64,000 nucleotides of DNA from Brachypodium distachyon (lineage: Eukaryota; Streptophyta; Magnoliopsida; Poales; Poaceae): assembly GCF_000005505.3 (NCBI RefSeq), contig NC_016135.3, forward strand, positions 21,236,613 through 21,300,612. The letters run 5' to 3'. Below the pieces are notes generated by a model. The model was not told the DNA's origin. It was given only the letters and a program-made list of their open reading frames with translations, and searched no databases. The position numbers were made by a program, and so were the translations under genes. This document shows positions 35,485 through 46,783 of this stretch, piece by piece. The stretch's first letter is position 1. The number at the start of each line of letters is the position of its first letter.

Positions 35485-36885
35485 TCACCTTGCAATATAA
35501 GTGATGAATTCCTCCAGGTCCTTGTGCGACGATCCGCCATCGGCCACGGATGCGCGGATGGACTCGCCAAGCGCCTTGGCTCGCTCCCTCGTTTGCAATC
35601 CTTCGTCGGACACCAGCGCCTTCTCGATGACCTCCCGGATGGCCTCCGCCGGTACCACCGTGTCGCGCTTCTCCAGCGGCCGCACGAGAAGGCCGGCCTT
35701 GAGGTACTTGCAGAGGAGCTCGGCGTCCCACGGCTGGTCCGAGTGCATGGGCCAGGCGAGGATCGGCTTGCCGTGGCTCAGGCTCTCCACGGTGGAGTTC
35801 CAGCCGCAGTGGCTCATGAAGGCCGCCGTGGAGCCGTGCGCCAGGATCTCCAGCTGCGGCGCCCACCCGGTGATCACGAGCCCCGTCCCTTGGGTTTGCC
35901 TCGCAAATCCGGGCAGGGAGGACAGCGCCCTGGCGTGCCGGCTTTCGGTAGCTTCCTCATCGTGTGAGGCGCGGTCGGCGTCCCGGAGCACCCAGATGAA
36001 GCGGTGCTTGCTGTCGCGCAGCGCCGCGCCGATCTCCGCAACTTGCTCGGCGAGCAGCGAGGACGTGGTGCCGAAGGACACGTACAGCACCGACGCCGGC
36101 GGCTGCCTGTCCAGCCAGTCCAGGCACTCGTGACGCGGCAGCCCTGGCGTCGTCGTTGTCGTCGTTGTCGCGTCGAGGAGCAGCGGGTTTAATGGCCCGA
36201 CGGCGAAGATCCTCTGACCGCCGTACTCCGGACTGTGGGCTTCCACGTCGATGAACTCGCCCTCCAGCGCGCGGCAGGTGTTCACGACAAGCCCGCGCAC
36301 CGTCGTTCCCTGCCCGTCCTGCCACGTCTTGGCGATGTACTCCTCGAACTCCTTGGATACGCACGCGTCCACGGGGTGGAACTCCAGGCCGTGGCCGCGC
36401 AGGAGCCGGTGCGCGGCGTCCTTGAACGCGACGTTGTACGACACGGACACGCACTGCACGCAGAACGCCTCGCCGTTGGGCAGCCCCGCCGCTTCGACGG
36501 CCGCGAAGGAGCTCAGGCGGTCGTAAACCACGACGACGCGGCGGTGGCGGGCGGAGAGACGTGCGAGGAGCCTGGCCAACGGGGCCCCCGCGTGGGACAC
36601 GAAGGCGTCCAGCATGGGCATCAGGTGGGACGGGAAGGACGTCGGGACGGTTGGGTCCGGCGGCGGCTGCTCGTACGCCGGCAGGTCGAGGTCGTGGAAG
36701 TGGACGGAGGCCAGGGCCTGGGGATCCCAGCCGTGCACGCGCGACCGCGCCTGGCGGACGTGCGGCGCCGGCGCGGCGTAGTGCACGGGCAGGCCCCGGG
36801 ACGCGAGATGCAGCGACAGGTGTAGCAGCTGGTTCAGGTGGCCCTGCGCCGGGAACGGCACTGCCACGACCGCGACGGACTCCAT
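35485..36885 (-). CDS. UDP-glycosyltransferase 1, zeatin O-glucosyltransferase type
   Basis: Family-1 (GT-B) enzyme expected to move glucose from UDP-glucose to a hydroxyl group, by family resemblance the side-chain OH of zeatin-type cytokinins. It is one exon of 466 residues. I chose the ATG at 36885 ([16 protein letters not shown]) because all four paralogues align from [12 protein letters not shown]; the open frame continues 41 codons upstream without family similarity. Catalytic His16 (AQGHLNQ) and partner Asp122 (YDRLSSF) are present. The PSPG sugar-donor box spans 341-384 ([24 protein letters not shown]). A (GTC)n-like run encodes seven Thr near 36145-36175. N-terminal phrasing ([14 protein letters not shown]) groups it with copy 4 rather than with its neighbour. 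Confidence 0.92.
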   Translation of the reverse strand: MESVAVVAVPFPAQGHLNQLLHLSLHLASRGLPVHYAAPAPHVRQARSRVHGWDPQALASVHFHDLDLPAYEQPPPDPTVPTSFPSHLMPMLDAFVSHAGAPLARLLARLSARHRRVVVVYDRLSSFAAVEAAGLPNGEAFCVQCVSVSYNVAFKDAAHRLLRGHGLEFHPVDACVSKEFEEYIAKTWQDGQGTTVRGLVVNTCRALEGEFIDVEAHSPEYGGQRIFAVGPLNPLLLDATTTTTTTPGLPRHECLDWLDRQPPASVLYVSFGTTSSLLAEQVAEIGAALRDSKHRFIWVLRDADRASHDEEATESRHARALSSLPGFARQTQGTGLVITGWAPQLEILAHGSTAAFMSHCGWNSTVESLSHGKPILAWPMHSDQPWDAELLCKYLKAGLLVRPLEKRDTVVPAEAIREVIEKALVSDEGLQTRERAKALGESIRASVADGGSSHKDLEEFITYIAR

Positions 36886-38464
36886 GACGATTGAGTTCGC
36901 GTGGACGCAAAATGAGGCACTTCTCAGATCTCGCGGTTGCGCGTCCGTGATGCGCAGCAAGGGCCCGCCGGGAGTACACATACACAGCGGCCACATACAC
37001 TGTCGCATGATGTCACGTAGAGAGTAGCCAAGTGGCCATTGGCTAGCGCTAGCCAGACTGCGTCAAGACTTCGAATATTCTAGTCTTCTACACCGGGGCT
37101 CGGAAGTTGGAACATCAACTAATCCGGAGTCTCCTGTTCCAGCCGTGTGGCTGGTCGTGGGAGTAGAGTTAAAAACCGATGTCCAGCGGATCCCTATTGC
37201 CTCCTCAAAATATTCGCGTCCCTGATCCAGCCCTCTTCTCCCCGATCACGATTATAATATTAGCACTATCTTTTTTTTTATTTAATGACGTGCCACATCA
37301 ACCAAGTGTCTAGATGGCAGTGTATGATACTATGACCAGCCTGAGAATTGAGACGGTGAGAGTGGACGACACGTATCATTGTCGTGGGACATGCCAGTTT
37401 CTTCGCAAGAAAAGAGAAAAAGGAAAAACAACAACATGTGAGTTGCTGACTCGAGACAAGTATCTTGAACGATCGGATGGAACCTACTCCTGGCCTGGGA
37501 CTGGAGCCACATGCACACATCAAAGATTTTGTTAGAGCTGCCTGCTGTCCGTGCAGAGAGAATATGCAGTGCTCCAACCCGCTACGTGCTAAGTTATGAT
37601 ATTTTTTACGTCCATTTACTTGTATATAATGCTTATATACAAGTCTTGATGCTTGTATGACCTAGAGTTTTAAACCTAGTTAATTAGTATTATGCTTTTA
37701 TTTCAGACAACTATGATTGGATTGGATACAATGAGGCGTGGATAAGTAGGTTGGAGAAAGGTCGAATAGATTGTGCAATGAATTGTCCAATTATTTCTAA
37801 AAGGTTGTTCGTACAACTAATTTGAAATGAAGGAGGCTAAAACAAACTATGATTTGTTTTAAAGAATTGAGAGACTTCCACAGGATATGTAATCCTGCAA
37901 AATTTAAAATTCAAACTCGATTTAGCCACATGAAAAAAAGAAAGATAATTCTAGTGCAAATAGTGCACGAAAGACAAAATTTCAAATATCATTCATTGTT
38001 GGAAATTTTATAGGATTGAAGAGACCAGATATCTATTCTCTCAAGATATTTCAAAAAGATCATAACATTTTAGCACTAGATATTCTCTTTGATGCCATTT
38101 CGTATTAGTCTTGATGAGTTTGCCACTCGACTTTAAAAAATAGGTCACACGATAGTCAAAGATCAACTTGCTTGAAGTTACTAACCCTAAATTAAATGGA
38201 AAAAGGGATTTTGTCTTACATATATATTAAAATCAGAGAATTTAACAAGATATACAGAAACAAAAAATTTTATTTAAAAACCATTTTATTGTATTTCTAA
38301 AATTGAAACTATGAAGCATGGGCTAGGGCTGTGGATTACACGAGCTTCTTGAAGCACCAACTATTCATCAAAAAGGAATCTATAAGTTAGCATGGTGAAG
38401 CCCGAAGCTGTTCATTATAAAGTACATGTTCAACTACATGATAAGTTTCAGTTAAAAAAAACTA
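36886..38464. other. AT-rich intergenic, no gene supported
   Basis: Upstream flank of glucosyltransferase 1, then about 1 kb of very AT-rich DNA from 37600 with no ORF worth calling. A 73-codon plus-strand ORF at 37314-37535 has no domain. Confidence 0.45.
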
Positions 38465-38574
38465 CTCCCTCCATCCCATATTAATTGTCGAAATATTTCA
38501 TGTATCTAGACGTATTTTAGTATATACGTTCATATCTAGACAAATTTGAATCACTAATTATGAGACGGATGGAG
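38465..38574. mobile_element. Stowaway MITE
   Basis: CTCCCTCCATCCCATATTAA at the left and the complementary TAATTATGAGACGGATGGAG at the right, with TA on both sides (38463-38464 and 38575-38576). Internal TATCTAGAC/GTCTAGATA arms. Non-coding. Confidence 0.88.
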
Positions 38575-38607
38575 TACATGATAAGTGGACAAGACACCAC
38601 ACCAAAT

Positions 38608-39076
38608 TTTTTTTGACGAAAGCGGCAGCACCAATTCATTAATTAAGAGTTGGAATATACAAGCGCAAAGCGCAAAGCAAAAGGGAAGAGACAGAGCTAC
38701 AGAGCAGAGAATAGTAAACCCTAGCGGCTACTCGGGGGCTCTCACGGTCTCGAACCAGGTCTCCTTATCCATTAGAGTTTGGCGACACCGCGAAGGCCTG
38801 CCGCCTGCCACATGCGGATTTCTTCAACAACATCAGCAGCCACAGCGGAGGGTGGGCAACCTGAGGATCTGAAAACACGCTGGTTCCTCTCAAGCCAAAC
38901 GAACCACCAGAACCGCTGAAGCTCTCCCTGTTGGCGGCGCAGGTGAGGTGGGAGGTGGCCTAGTCCCACCAGGAGATAAGGTCGCAGGCCGGAGCGGCAG
39001 CGCAGAGGAGCGACGCAAGCCGAAGTCGGGGTAGGAGGGAGTTCCACACCTGGACCGTGAAGGAGCAGGTCGAGAA
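38608..39076 (-). mobile_element. LINE remnant, 3' end
   Basis: On the minus strand the frame at 39000-38772 reads FWWFVWLERNQRVF then AADVVEEIRMWQAAGL before a stop. This is the C-terminal tail seen after the zinc-binding region of plant LINE reverse transcriptases. It is followed by about 160 bases of 3' UTR and a run of eight T on the plus strand (a poly(A) tail read in minus) at 38608. The 5' side is cut by the copia LTR at 39077. Confidence 0.65.
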
Positions 39077-39524
39077 TGTTATGAACGCGACAAGCAAGAA
39101 CGAAGAACGAAGAAGAAATCACAGCACAAGGACACATGGATTTAACGTGGAAAACCCTCTCAAACAACGAGAGGGAAAAACCACGGGCGCCAGCCAGCGA
39201 AACTTCACTATATGGGAGTGTTTACAACGCCAGGAAGATTTCACGAACTCAACTCATCCCAAAACGGCGTCATACAAGGGTAATATATAGCAGGAGCATT
39301 AGGGCAAGTCAGATCCGTAACGGGCACACCGGAAGTTCCGGTTGGAGGCCGGAAGTTCCGCATATTCTTGAATATCCGGAAGTTCCGCAGCAAGTTCCGC
39401 AATTTCCCGAAAAGTAACAGAGAGCACCCGGAGGTTCGGTTGGAAGTTGGGCCGGAACTTCCGACGCCTGGAATGGCCGGAAGTTCAGAACTTCCGGCCA
39501 CTGGGATTTGGATCACAATCAACA
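39077..39524 (-). repeat. LTR of a Ty1/copia element
   Basis: A 448-bp block with TGTT at 39077 and AACA at 39524, the expected inverted ends. It sits next to a purine-rich tract (minus strand AAGGTGGAG), in the position of a 3' LTR for the polyprotein at 39628-41835. It contains seven copies or half-copies of a CCGGAAGTTCCG palindrome between 39331 and 39500. No matching second LTR is visible in the window. Confidence 0.75.
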
Positions 39525-39627
39525 AACTCCACCTTGAGACAAATTCCTATTCCTCCTTGTAGCATGAACAACAACAACTCCTGAAACAACAAAGAAGAAC
39601 ATTTTCGGCGCCAACAGCCACTAGGGG

Positions 39628-41835
39628 CTAAACAGTTATACCAACTAAGCTTGAGCATAGCTCAAACTTAGCAATAGGAACAGGCTTTGTCATCATATCA
39701 GCAGGATTATCATGAGTGTTGATCCTGCATACCTTCAATTTACCTTGTGCAACAACATCGCGAACAAAATGGTACTTGACATCAATGTGCTTGGTTCTCT
39801 CATGGAGCATCTGATCCTTAGTAAGGTAAATTGCACTTTAACTGTCACAAAACAGGTTAATGCATGAAACATCTTGACAACCAAACAGATTCTTTGCAAG
39901 GTTCAGCAATAGCCATATGTTCTGCTTCGGTTGTAGATTGAGCAACAACTGGTTGCAGTGTTGCCTTCCAACTCACAGCACATCCACCTACCGTGAGCAC
40001 CTAACCTGTGAGGGATCTCATCTTATCTAAGTCGGCAGCAAAATTTGTGTCCACATAGCCAGCGAGTCCCTCATCAGTCTTGCCAAACTTCAAGTAAGCA
40101 TTGGATGTGCCACGGAGGTACCTGAAAATCCACTGAACAGTTTTGCAATGTTCTTTACCGGGATTAGCCATGTAACGACTGACCAAACTCATAGCATATG
40201 ATAAATCAGGACGTGAACAAACCATGGCATACATCAAGGAACCAACAGCACTAGAATAGAAAACTCGTGACATGTACTCAATATTTTCATGAGAAGTAGG
40301 ACATTGCAACGCTGACAACTTGAAATGAGAAGCAATAGGAGTACTAACACACTTTGCATCATGCATATTAAAACGGTGAAGTACTTTCTCAATGTAACTT
40401 TGCTGACTAAGAAATAGCAACCTAGATTTTCTGTCCCTTTTAATTTCCATACCTAAGATTTTCTTAGCAGCACCAAGATCCTTCATCTCAAATTCACTAC
40501 TTAGTTGTGCCTTCAAAGTAGTGATTACTTTCATGCTCTTAGCAGCAATTAAATATCATCAACATATAACAGCAAGTATATAGGTGATCCATCAACAAAT
40601 TTAATGTAGACACAACTGTCATACTGAGATCTACTAAAGCCACGTGAGATCATAAATGAATCAAACTTTTTATACCACTGTCTAGGAGATTGTTTCAAAC
40701 CATAAAGGGACTTCTTCAACTTGCAAACAAACTCCTCTTTACCAGGAACTATGAACCCTTCAGGTTGGTCCATGTATATTTCCTCCTCAAGCTCTCCATG
40801 CAAAAATGCAGTCTTCACATCTAACCGCTCAAGCTCAAGATCATGCATAGCAACAATACCAAAGAAAGTACAGATGGAACTATGCTTTACGACTGGAGAG
40901 AACACATCATTATAATCAATACCTGGTATTTGACCGAAACCTTTTGCCACTAACCTTGCCTTAAACCTCATCGGTTCATTAGGAGACAAACCCTCCTTTC
41001 TCTTGAAAATCCACTTGCAACGAACGGCCTTCTTTTGTTTAGGCAAGGGCACAACATCCCATGTGTCATTCTTCTCAAGAGATTGCATCTCCTCTTGCAT
41101 GGCAGATAACCACTTCACATGATCGCCGGAAACAACTGCTTCATTATATGTGGCCGGTTCACTATCATGCTCCACCTGTTCTGCACAACTCAAAGCATAA
41201 TAAACAAGATCACACTCTTCAATTAAACGTGGGCGAGGACCTTTATTTCTCTTTGGACGGTCAGCTGCAATAGATCGTGTGGGTTGCTGCAAAACAGGTG
41301 GTGAGGGTGGAACAATATCATCATTATCACTATTCCCATCATCATTGCCATGATCAACCTGAGCATCATCGTTGTCAACAATTTCATCAACGTGCTCCAC
41401 CTGCACTTTAAGTCTCTCCTCTTCAATGCGAGAGGCATAAGTGGACAAATGTATCATGATACATAACTTTTTCATTAAAGACAACATTCCTGCTCAGTAA
41501 AATCTTTTTAGTTTCAGGATTCCACAACCTGAAAACTTTAACTCCAGAACCATAGCCAAGAAAAATGCACTTAACAGCTCTAAGCTCTAGCTTTCCATTA
41601 TCAACGTGAGCATGAGCGGTGCAACCAAAAACTCTCAACTGTGAATAATCAACAGGTTTACCAGACCATATCTCAATGGGAGTTTTCTTGTCAAGTGGAA
41701 TAGAAGGTGACCTGTTCATGAGATAGCATGCGGTGGAAGCTGCCTCAGCCCAAAAACGCATGCCCAAACATGCATTGGACAGCATGCAACGGGCTCTTGA
41801 TACGATGGTTCTATTCATGCGTTCAGCCACGCGTC
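39628..41835 (-). pseudogene. Broken Ty1/copia polyprotein (integrase tail, reverse transcriptase, RNase H)
   Basis: Three frames on the minus strand carry pieces in copia order. The integrase C-terminal half is at 41830-41423 (VAERMNRTI, WAEAASTACYLMNR). The reverse transcriptase is at 41487-40549 (KARLVAKGF, DVKTAFLHGELEEEIYM, YVDD), continuing after a stop at 40534-40001 (YSSAVGSLMY, RPDLSYA). The RNase H tail is at 39810-39628 (HIDVKYHFVRD, NPADMMTK). There are breaks by frameshift near 41450, a stop just after YVDD, and stops between 40001 and 39810. Gag, protease and the integrase core are missing. It is defective and lies between glucosyltransferases 1 and 2. Confidence 0.92.
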
Positions 41836-43351
41836 GATATGCCAGTGCGAGAGTTGGTTAGTTGGAAGAATCTTGAACTCATCTTGAGTTTGAAACTTAG
41901 CTTATTTGTCTTTTTCTGTTTCTTCTGGTTTGTAACAACTCCCACGTGCAGGCCCACGTGTCGATGAAAGTGGAGGAAGAAGAGTGACCAGGCTAACGAG
42001 TTCAATGCATCAAGTTGAGAGTGTTTGTTAATCTCGTGATACAGTCTATGTAGTAGCGTGTAAACCCTAGCTCTGTTCATGGACACCAGAGATCACGCAT
42101 CACGTACGTTTGACGTCGTATGTGCTCGTAAAAGACGGATTATCCTACAATGGTAGGTGAATCGAGCTCAAGGTATCAGTGGTGACTTCGTTCATACCGG
42201 GATCCAACGACCACAACTTTGACAGTTGTTGTGTGAGTGTGGTGGTGTGTGTCCGCGTTGTAATCAGTATTTCCTCAAAAAGTAGTCAAATGAAACCCCA
42301 ATTCGACAAGCCTTGTAGCCACCCGTAGGCCCAATGCGGCGGTGCGTGCCTAAGACCTTGGCTCAGAGGCTTCGAAACAACATAAAATTATAAACCAAGC
42401 AGAAGCCTGTGACTTTTAGCAAATTTTTGGCACATACTGTGGCTAATACAAACAACAAGAAGTTTCCAATCTTTTGGTTATGCCCTTACTTGATCACACC
42501 AACACTTTGGTAACAGACCCTTAGATTGGTGCGAGGCGCCGAGGTTCGTGTGCCATGTTGAACAGGGGTGGTCGTCATGGCAATTGGTGATGACGCAAAT
42601 CGTACGAGTCACAAGAAAGTACTAAGTACTAAGTATATCATAGCAAGATACTACATCATTTCCATTTATAGGACAAAAAATACTAGACGATTCATTTACA
42701 TCATTTGCTCCGTCCCAAAACAAGTGAATTAAATTTGCGTAGATTCTTATACAAATCCGTATCACTTATTTCGGGATGGAGGGAGTACATCGTCTTCATT
42801 TATGTGCCACGTTGGACAAGAGTATGATCCTAGGCGCTTCATTTAATAGGACAAAAATTACATCATTTTCTTTCTTTCTTGGTCCACCACCGGTCGCAAG
42901 CTGGTGCAGAAATCTTTATTAATTGTTGCTGGATCCAAGATATAGTCAAAGATTTCAGTGAAGTTTTGTTTTTTCATGTTCAGACCTCTAAAACACTGAA
43001 CCTCTCTCCAAAAACGATAGTCAAAAACTACGAAGGGGATGGGCTCTAGTCTTCTAATTTGTTGTTTGGTTCACTGTGAAGGAGGCGCCGAGGTTCACTG
43101 TAAATCTTAACCTTTCCAATGCCCCACGCCAGTGTCAACTTAAAAGACAACTGCCTACAATTCCATGAACAAGCTTGTAGTACAACGCAAACTCAACCCA
43201 ACCAGCCAAAAGTTTAATTAAGATACGCCTGTCTTAAGTTCAGATTTAAGAAGATTCATTTGTTTTGCAAGCGTTCTTCAAGCAAGAAAATCCTATGCGA
43301 CCCTACCTGGAACTCCCCGCTGTGAAATCTCAGTGCAGCTGACTTCTTGAA
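41836..43351. other. Retroelement-derived and intergenic sequence
   Basis: The copia similarity stops abruptly at about 41835. The next 330 bases resemble LTR-type sequence, and a GGTATCAG at 42172-42179 looks like a retroelement primer-binding site in plus orientation, but no matching internal region follows. Phrases such as AGGCGCCGAGGTTC (about 42533 and 43085) and AGGACAAAAA recur, suggesting old duplications. No gene is supported. Confidence 0.4.
42706..42785. mobile_element. Short Stowaway-like MITE
   Basis: GCTCCGTCCCAAAACAAGTGA at the left and the complementary TCACTTATTTCGGGATGGAGGGAG at the right, followed by TA. About 80 bp; the left terminal bases are worn. Confidence 0.75.
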
Positions 43352-44767
43352 TCACCTTGTCATGTATGCAATGAAATCCTCCAGTTCCTTGCGTGACGAC
43401 CCGCCTTCAGACCGGACGGCCTCCCCGAGCGCCTTTGCGCGCTGCCTCACCGCGAGCCCTTCCTCGGCGACCATCATAGTTTCAATCACCTCTTGTATGG
43501 CGGCCACCGGTATCACCTCGTTGTGTTTCTCCCACGGCCTCACTAGCAGGCCGGCCTTGAGGTACCCGCACACCAGCTCCGCGTCCCACGGCTGGTCAGA
43601 GTGCATGGGCCACGCCAGGATCGGCTTCCCATGGCTCATGCTCTCCATGGTGGAGTTCCAGCCGCAGTGGCTCATGAACGCCGCCGTGGCGCCGTGCGCC
43701 AGGATCTCCAGCTGCGGCGCCCACCCGGTGATCACCAGACCCGTGCCTTCGGTTCGCCTGGTGAACTCGGACAGCAGCTTGGCGTGCCGGTCGTCGCGGT
43801 CGTCCGTGTAAATGTTGCCGCGGTCGGCGTCACGCAGCACCCAGATGAACCGCTGCTTGCTGCCGTGCAGCGCCGCCGCGAGCTCCGCGACCTGCTCCTC
43901 GCGGAGCGACGACGTGGAGCCGAACGACACGTAGAGCACCGACGCCGCAGGCTGCTTGTCGAGCCAGTCCAGGCACTCGTGCCGCTGCCGCTGCTCCTTC
44001 CCCTGCTTCTCCCCCGCTGTCGCGTGCGCGTCGAGCAGAGGGTTCAACGGCCCGACGGCGAAGATCTTCTTGCCGCCGGCCGCCAGACTCTCGGCGGCGG
44101 CGTCGATGAACTCGCCCTCGAGCGCGCGGCACGTGTTGCAGACGATGCCGACGCAGGACGCCATCGACTCCGCCACGCGCGCGCGTTTCATGATGTACTC
44201 CATGACCTCCCCCGGCACGCAGGCGTCGAATGGGTGGTAGTTCAGGCCGTTGTCGCGCAGGAGCCGGTGCCCGGCGTCGATCCGCCCCACGATGGACGAC
44301 ACGGCGGTGCAGTGCAGCCCGACGGCCTCCCCGTTGGGGAGCCCCGCGGCCTCCTCGGCCGCGAAGGTGTTCATGAGGTCGTGCACGACGACGACGCGGC
44401 GGCGGGAGGCCGAGAGCTCGCGGAGCACGGCGGCCAGCGGGGCGCGCGCGTCCGCGGTGAAGGCCTCGAAGAGCGGCATGAGGTGGGAGGGGAACGGCGA
44501 GCCCGCGGTGGGGTCCGGAGGCGGCGAGACGTAGGAGGAGATGCCGAGGTCGTGGAACCGGATGGAGAGGAGCGCGTCCTCGCCCCAGCCGTGCACACGC
44601 GCGCGGGCCTGGCGGACGTGCGGCGTGGGCGCGGCGTAGTGCACGTCCAGCCCGCCGCGGGACGCGAGCTGCAGCGACAGGTGCAGCAGCTGGTTCAGGT
44701 GGCCCTGCGCCGGGAACGGCACCGCCACGACGGCGACCGACGACTCCGCTGCGTTCATCCCAGCCAT
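43352..44767 (-). CDS. UDP-glycosyltransferase 2, zeatin O-glucosyltransferase type
   Basis: Same reaction class as copy 1. It is a single exon of 471 residues from [19 protein letters not shown]; Met4 is an alternative, and the open frame extends 58 codons further upstream without family similarity. Catalytic His23 (AQGHLNQ) and Asp130 ([11 protein letters not shown]) are intact. The PSPG box is complete ([33 protein letters not shown]). The phrase [21 protein letters not shown] is shared almost word for word with copy 3 and absent from copies 1 and 4, so 2 and 3 are probably the younger duplicates. The C-terminus ends DFIAYMTR. It lies 1.5 kb beyond the copia and older debris. The acceptor substrate is not predictable from sequence. 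Confidence 0.92.
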   Translation of the reverse strand: MAGMNAAESSVAVVAVPFPAQGHLNQLLHLSLQLASRGGLDVHYAAPTPHVRQARARVHGWGEDALLSIRFHDLGISSYVSPPPDPTAGSPFPSHLMPLFEAFTADARAPLAAVLRELSASRRRVVVVHDLMNTFAAEEAAGLPNGEAVGLHCTAVSSIVGRIDAGHRLLRDNGLNYHPFDACVPGEVMEYIMKRARVAESMASCVGIVCNTCRALEGEFIDAAAESLAAGGKKIFAVGPLNPLLDAHATAGEKQGKEQRQRHECLDWLDKQPAASVLYVSFGSTSSLREEQVAELAAALHGSKQRFIWVLRDADRGNIYTDDRDDRHAKLLSEFTRRTEGTGLVITGWAPQLEILAHGATAAFMSHCGWNSTMESMSHGKPILAWPMHSDQPWDAELVCGYLKAGLLVRPWEKHNEVIPVAAIQEVIETMMVAEEGLAVRQRAKALGEAVRSEGGSSRKELEDFIAYMTR

Positions 44768-45062
44768 TTCGGTGTTCTGTTCGTGCAGTGGATGAGTGGA
44801 GCAGGGCAGTATGGGCGTCTGTATCGATGCTTGGCGCAGTGAGGGGCGGTGTAGTGACGGAACCAGGCTCGGCCCTTTCTTAAACGATATCAGCGTTGAA
44901 AATCTAGAACCGTTGTCGCGTTCAAGTGCGTGAAGCGCCACGTCCAGCTATGGCTAGTCGCAGTGTTTTGTTTGACTGCATAATATGGGTGTACTACTAC
45001 AATTCTTTCCTTTGACTTTTTCCATCATCATTGAACATCGTTGCCGATCCGAAAAGGACACA

Positions 45063-45220
45063 TAATCACTAGATAACAGGTTTGCTAACTGCGTCTACAA
45101 TCGCCGGTTTACAGAACGTTATGTCCCCTTCAAAGAAAACGTAATCACCAGATAGCAGGTTTGCGAAGTGCGTCTACAATCGGCGGTTTACAAAACATTA
45201 TGTCCACTTCAAAGAAAACG
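45063..45220. repeat. Two-copy tandem repeat, period 79
   Basis: AATCACTAGATAACAGGTTTGC...GCGTCTACAATCGCCGGTTTAC...AAAGAAAAC at 45063 is repeated from 45142 with about nine differences. It lies 300-450 bases upstream of the start codon of glucosyltransferase 2, in its promoter region. Confidence 0.85.
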
Positions 45221-45879
45221 AAAAAAATTGGACGAGGGAAGCAGCCCATTCACCTCGTGCTTGCAATGCCCAGGAAAAGAAAATGCAATGCTAAATTCTA
45301 CTCCCTCGTGCCTTACTGAGTATTAAACTTGTGCACCTGATGTGCATAGTAAGACAGAAGCTGAGAAAATATTTCCAAGCTAAATGAGAAAATACTTTTT
45401 TATACAGCCTGGGTGCGTTTTGATTGAAAAGACGTGATTCATACGGAGGGAATGAGGTTTTAAAGTTAGTTTAGAGTTTGAAATTTGCTCGAAGACCAGT
45501 AACTTTTAGTTTGAGGCTATGAACTTAATGAACTTTTTCTGAACAGAGTTGAAAAGTCACTAACTCAGCTGAAAACTCCTTTCTGGTTGGAAGTTTCTCT
45601 CGAGTTCAGTCAAAAGTCAATAAACTGGTCCGAAGTTCTCCAAGGAACTTTAAAGTTCAGGAAATAAGATGGAAAATATAAAGTCGTCTCAATCAAAGTG
45701 TGTGTAGGAAAAATGTCCGGACCATGGACTTGGAGACAAGCCGCCAATTGTCTAGACTAAAACCAAACCTTGTAGGTCTTCAAGTAGTGAGTCTATCTTA
45801 CTTGGTTGGAGGAGTGGGTGCACAATCCGAATACTCAAACCTTGTAGGTTTAAATCCTCCGGGATGCGAATATATCTTC

Positions 45880-45903
45880 CTATTACTATTACTATTACTA
45901 TTA
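45880..45903. repeat. ATTACT microsatellite
   Basis: Four units of TATTAC/ATTACT immediately next to the left end of the Stowaway MITE at 45904. Confidence 0.8.
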
Positions 45904-46016
45904 CTTCCTCCGTCCCATAATAAGTGACTCAAATTTTTTCAAATATGGATGTATCTATACCTAAAAAATGTTTAGATACATGTGATAGAAAGTCACATAA
46001 TATGGGACGGAGAGAG
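45904..46016. mobile_element. Stowaway MITE
   Basis: CTTCCTCCGTCCCATAATAAGTGACT at the left and the complementary AGTCACATAATATGGGACGGAGAGAG at the right, with TA on both sides. Internal TGTATCTA/TAGATACA arms. It is close in sequence to the copy at 59391-59503. Confidence 0.88.
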
Positions 46017-46783
46017 TATACTGTATGGATCTCCCTTATAGTTTCCTATATATAAATAATTTTAAGGCCTTCTGGCCCCCAAGCTACAATTCCTATATTG
46101 TTTTAACCGACACCTAGTAGGGTTGTTTAGAAAAGTGTAAATTTTGTGGGTAGATTGGTATGTAGTTCATGGTTAAGTTAAGTACCGGTCCATTCACGAA
46201 ATTTGGTGTTGGGTGCTACACAGCCATTACTATTGGTGTAGGTCGTCTCCACCGGCGGATTTTGAATTAGCCAATGGCAAACAAAATGCACAGATCTAAC
46301 AAATGGCATTTAGGGCATGTGAAATGGGTAATGTCAGCCATACTTCTAGCGATAGTGCCACAAAGGATGATGATATGGGAAGGAGAGAAATACAAAGGCT
46401 CGAGCCTTTTCTTAACTAAGAGATGATCTCTTGATGGGATAGGTTATTTTTCTCATTGTTTATATTTCATTTTCTGACATTAATTTAATTAATTTCTTTG
46501 ACTTAAACATTAATTAGAATATACTCCATAGGGCATTTAGTAGATGATCCATTGTTTAACATGTTTAATTATTTTATCTAAATAATGTGGAAGATAAGGG
46601 AGATCAAAATGTATAAGTACGGAAGCTCAAAGACTGATGCATTGTTTTTTGTTTGACAGCAAGACTGATGCATTGTTTATCCGGATGCATGATTCAATGT
46701 TTTTTGCAGTAGACTATCGAGTCTACGGACAAACTGGCTGAGGTGCCAGCATCAAAAGGAACCTTCTCACATGGCATTCCTAA
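46017..46783. other. 3' flank of glucosyltransferase 3
   Basis: AT-rich non-coding sequence without ORFs. The repeated phrase AAGACTGATGCATTGTTT (about 46630 and 46661) is a short duplication. The last 100 bases are probably the 3' UTR of glucosyltransferase 3. Confidence 0.4.

Noticed and set aside
35957..37000. 347-codon minus-strand ORF overlapping glucosyltransferase 1 in another frame
   Set aside because: Out-of-frame shadow rich in Arg, Ala and Pro, without the motifs present in the true frame.
36886..37008. Upstream 41-codon extension of glucosyltransferase 1
   Set aside because: No similarity to the paralogues, which all begin a few residues before [12 protein letters not shown]; the inner ATG is preferred.
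39331..39500. CRISPR-like spaced repeats
   Set aside because: Spacing is irregular and the units are short palindromes in an LTR of a plant genome.
41836..42180. Possible second LTR plus primer-binding site in plus orientation
   Set aside because: GGTATCAG is short and no internal retroelement region follows; no match to the 39077-39524 LTR was seen.
43601..44842. 413-codon plus-strand ORF opposite glucosyltransferase 2
   Set aside because: It is an antisense shadow of a very GC-rich coding exon; it is Arg/Val/Glu/His-rich, has no domain, and similar shadows lie opposite the other copies.
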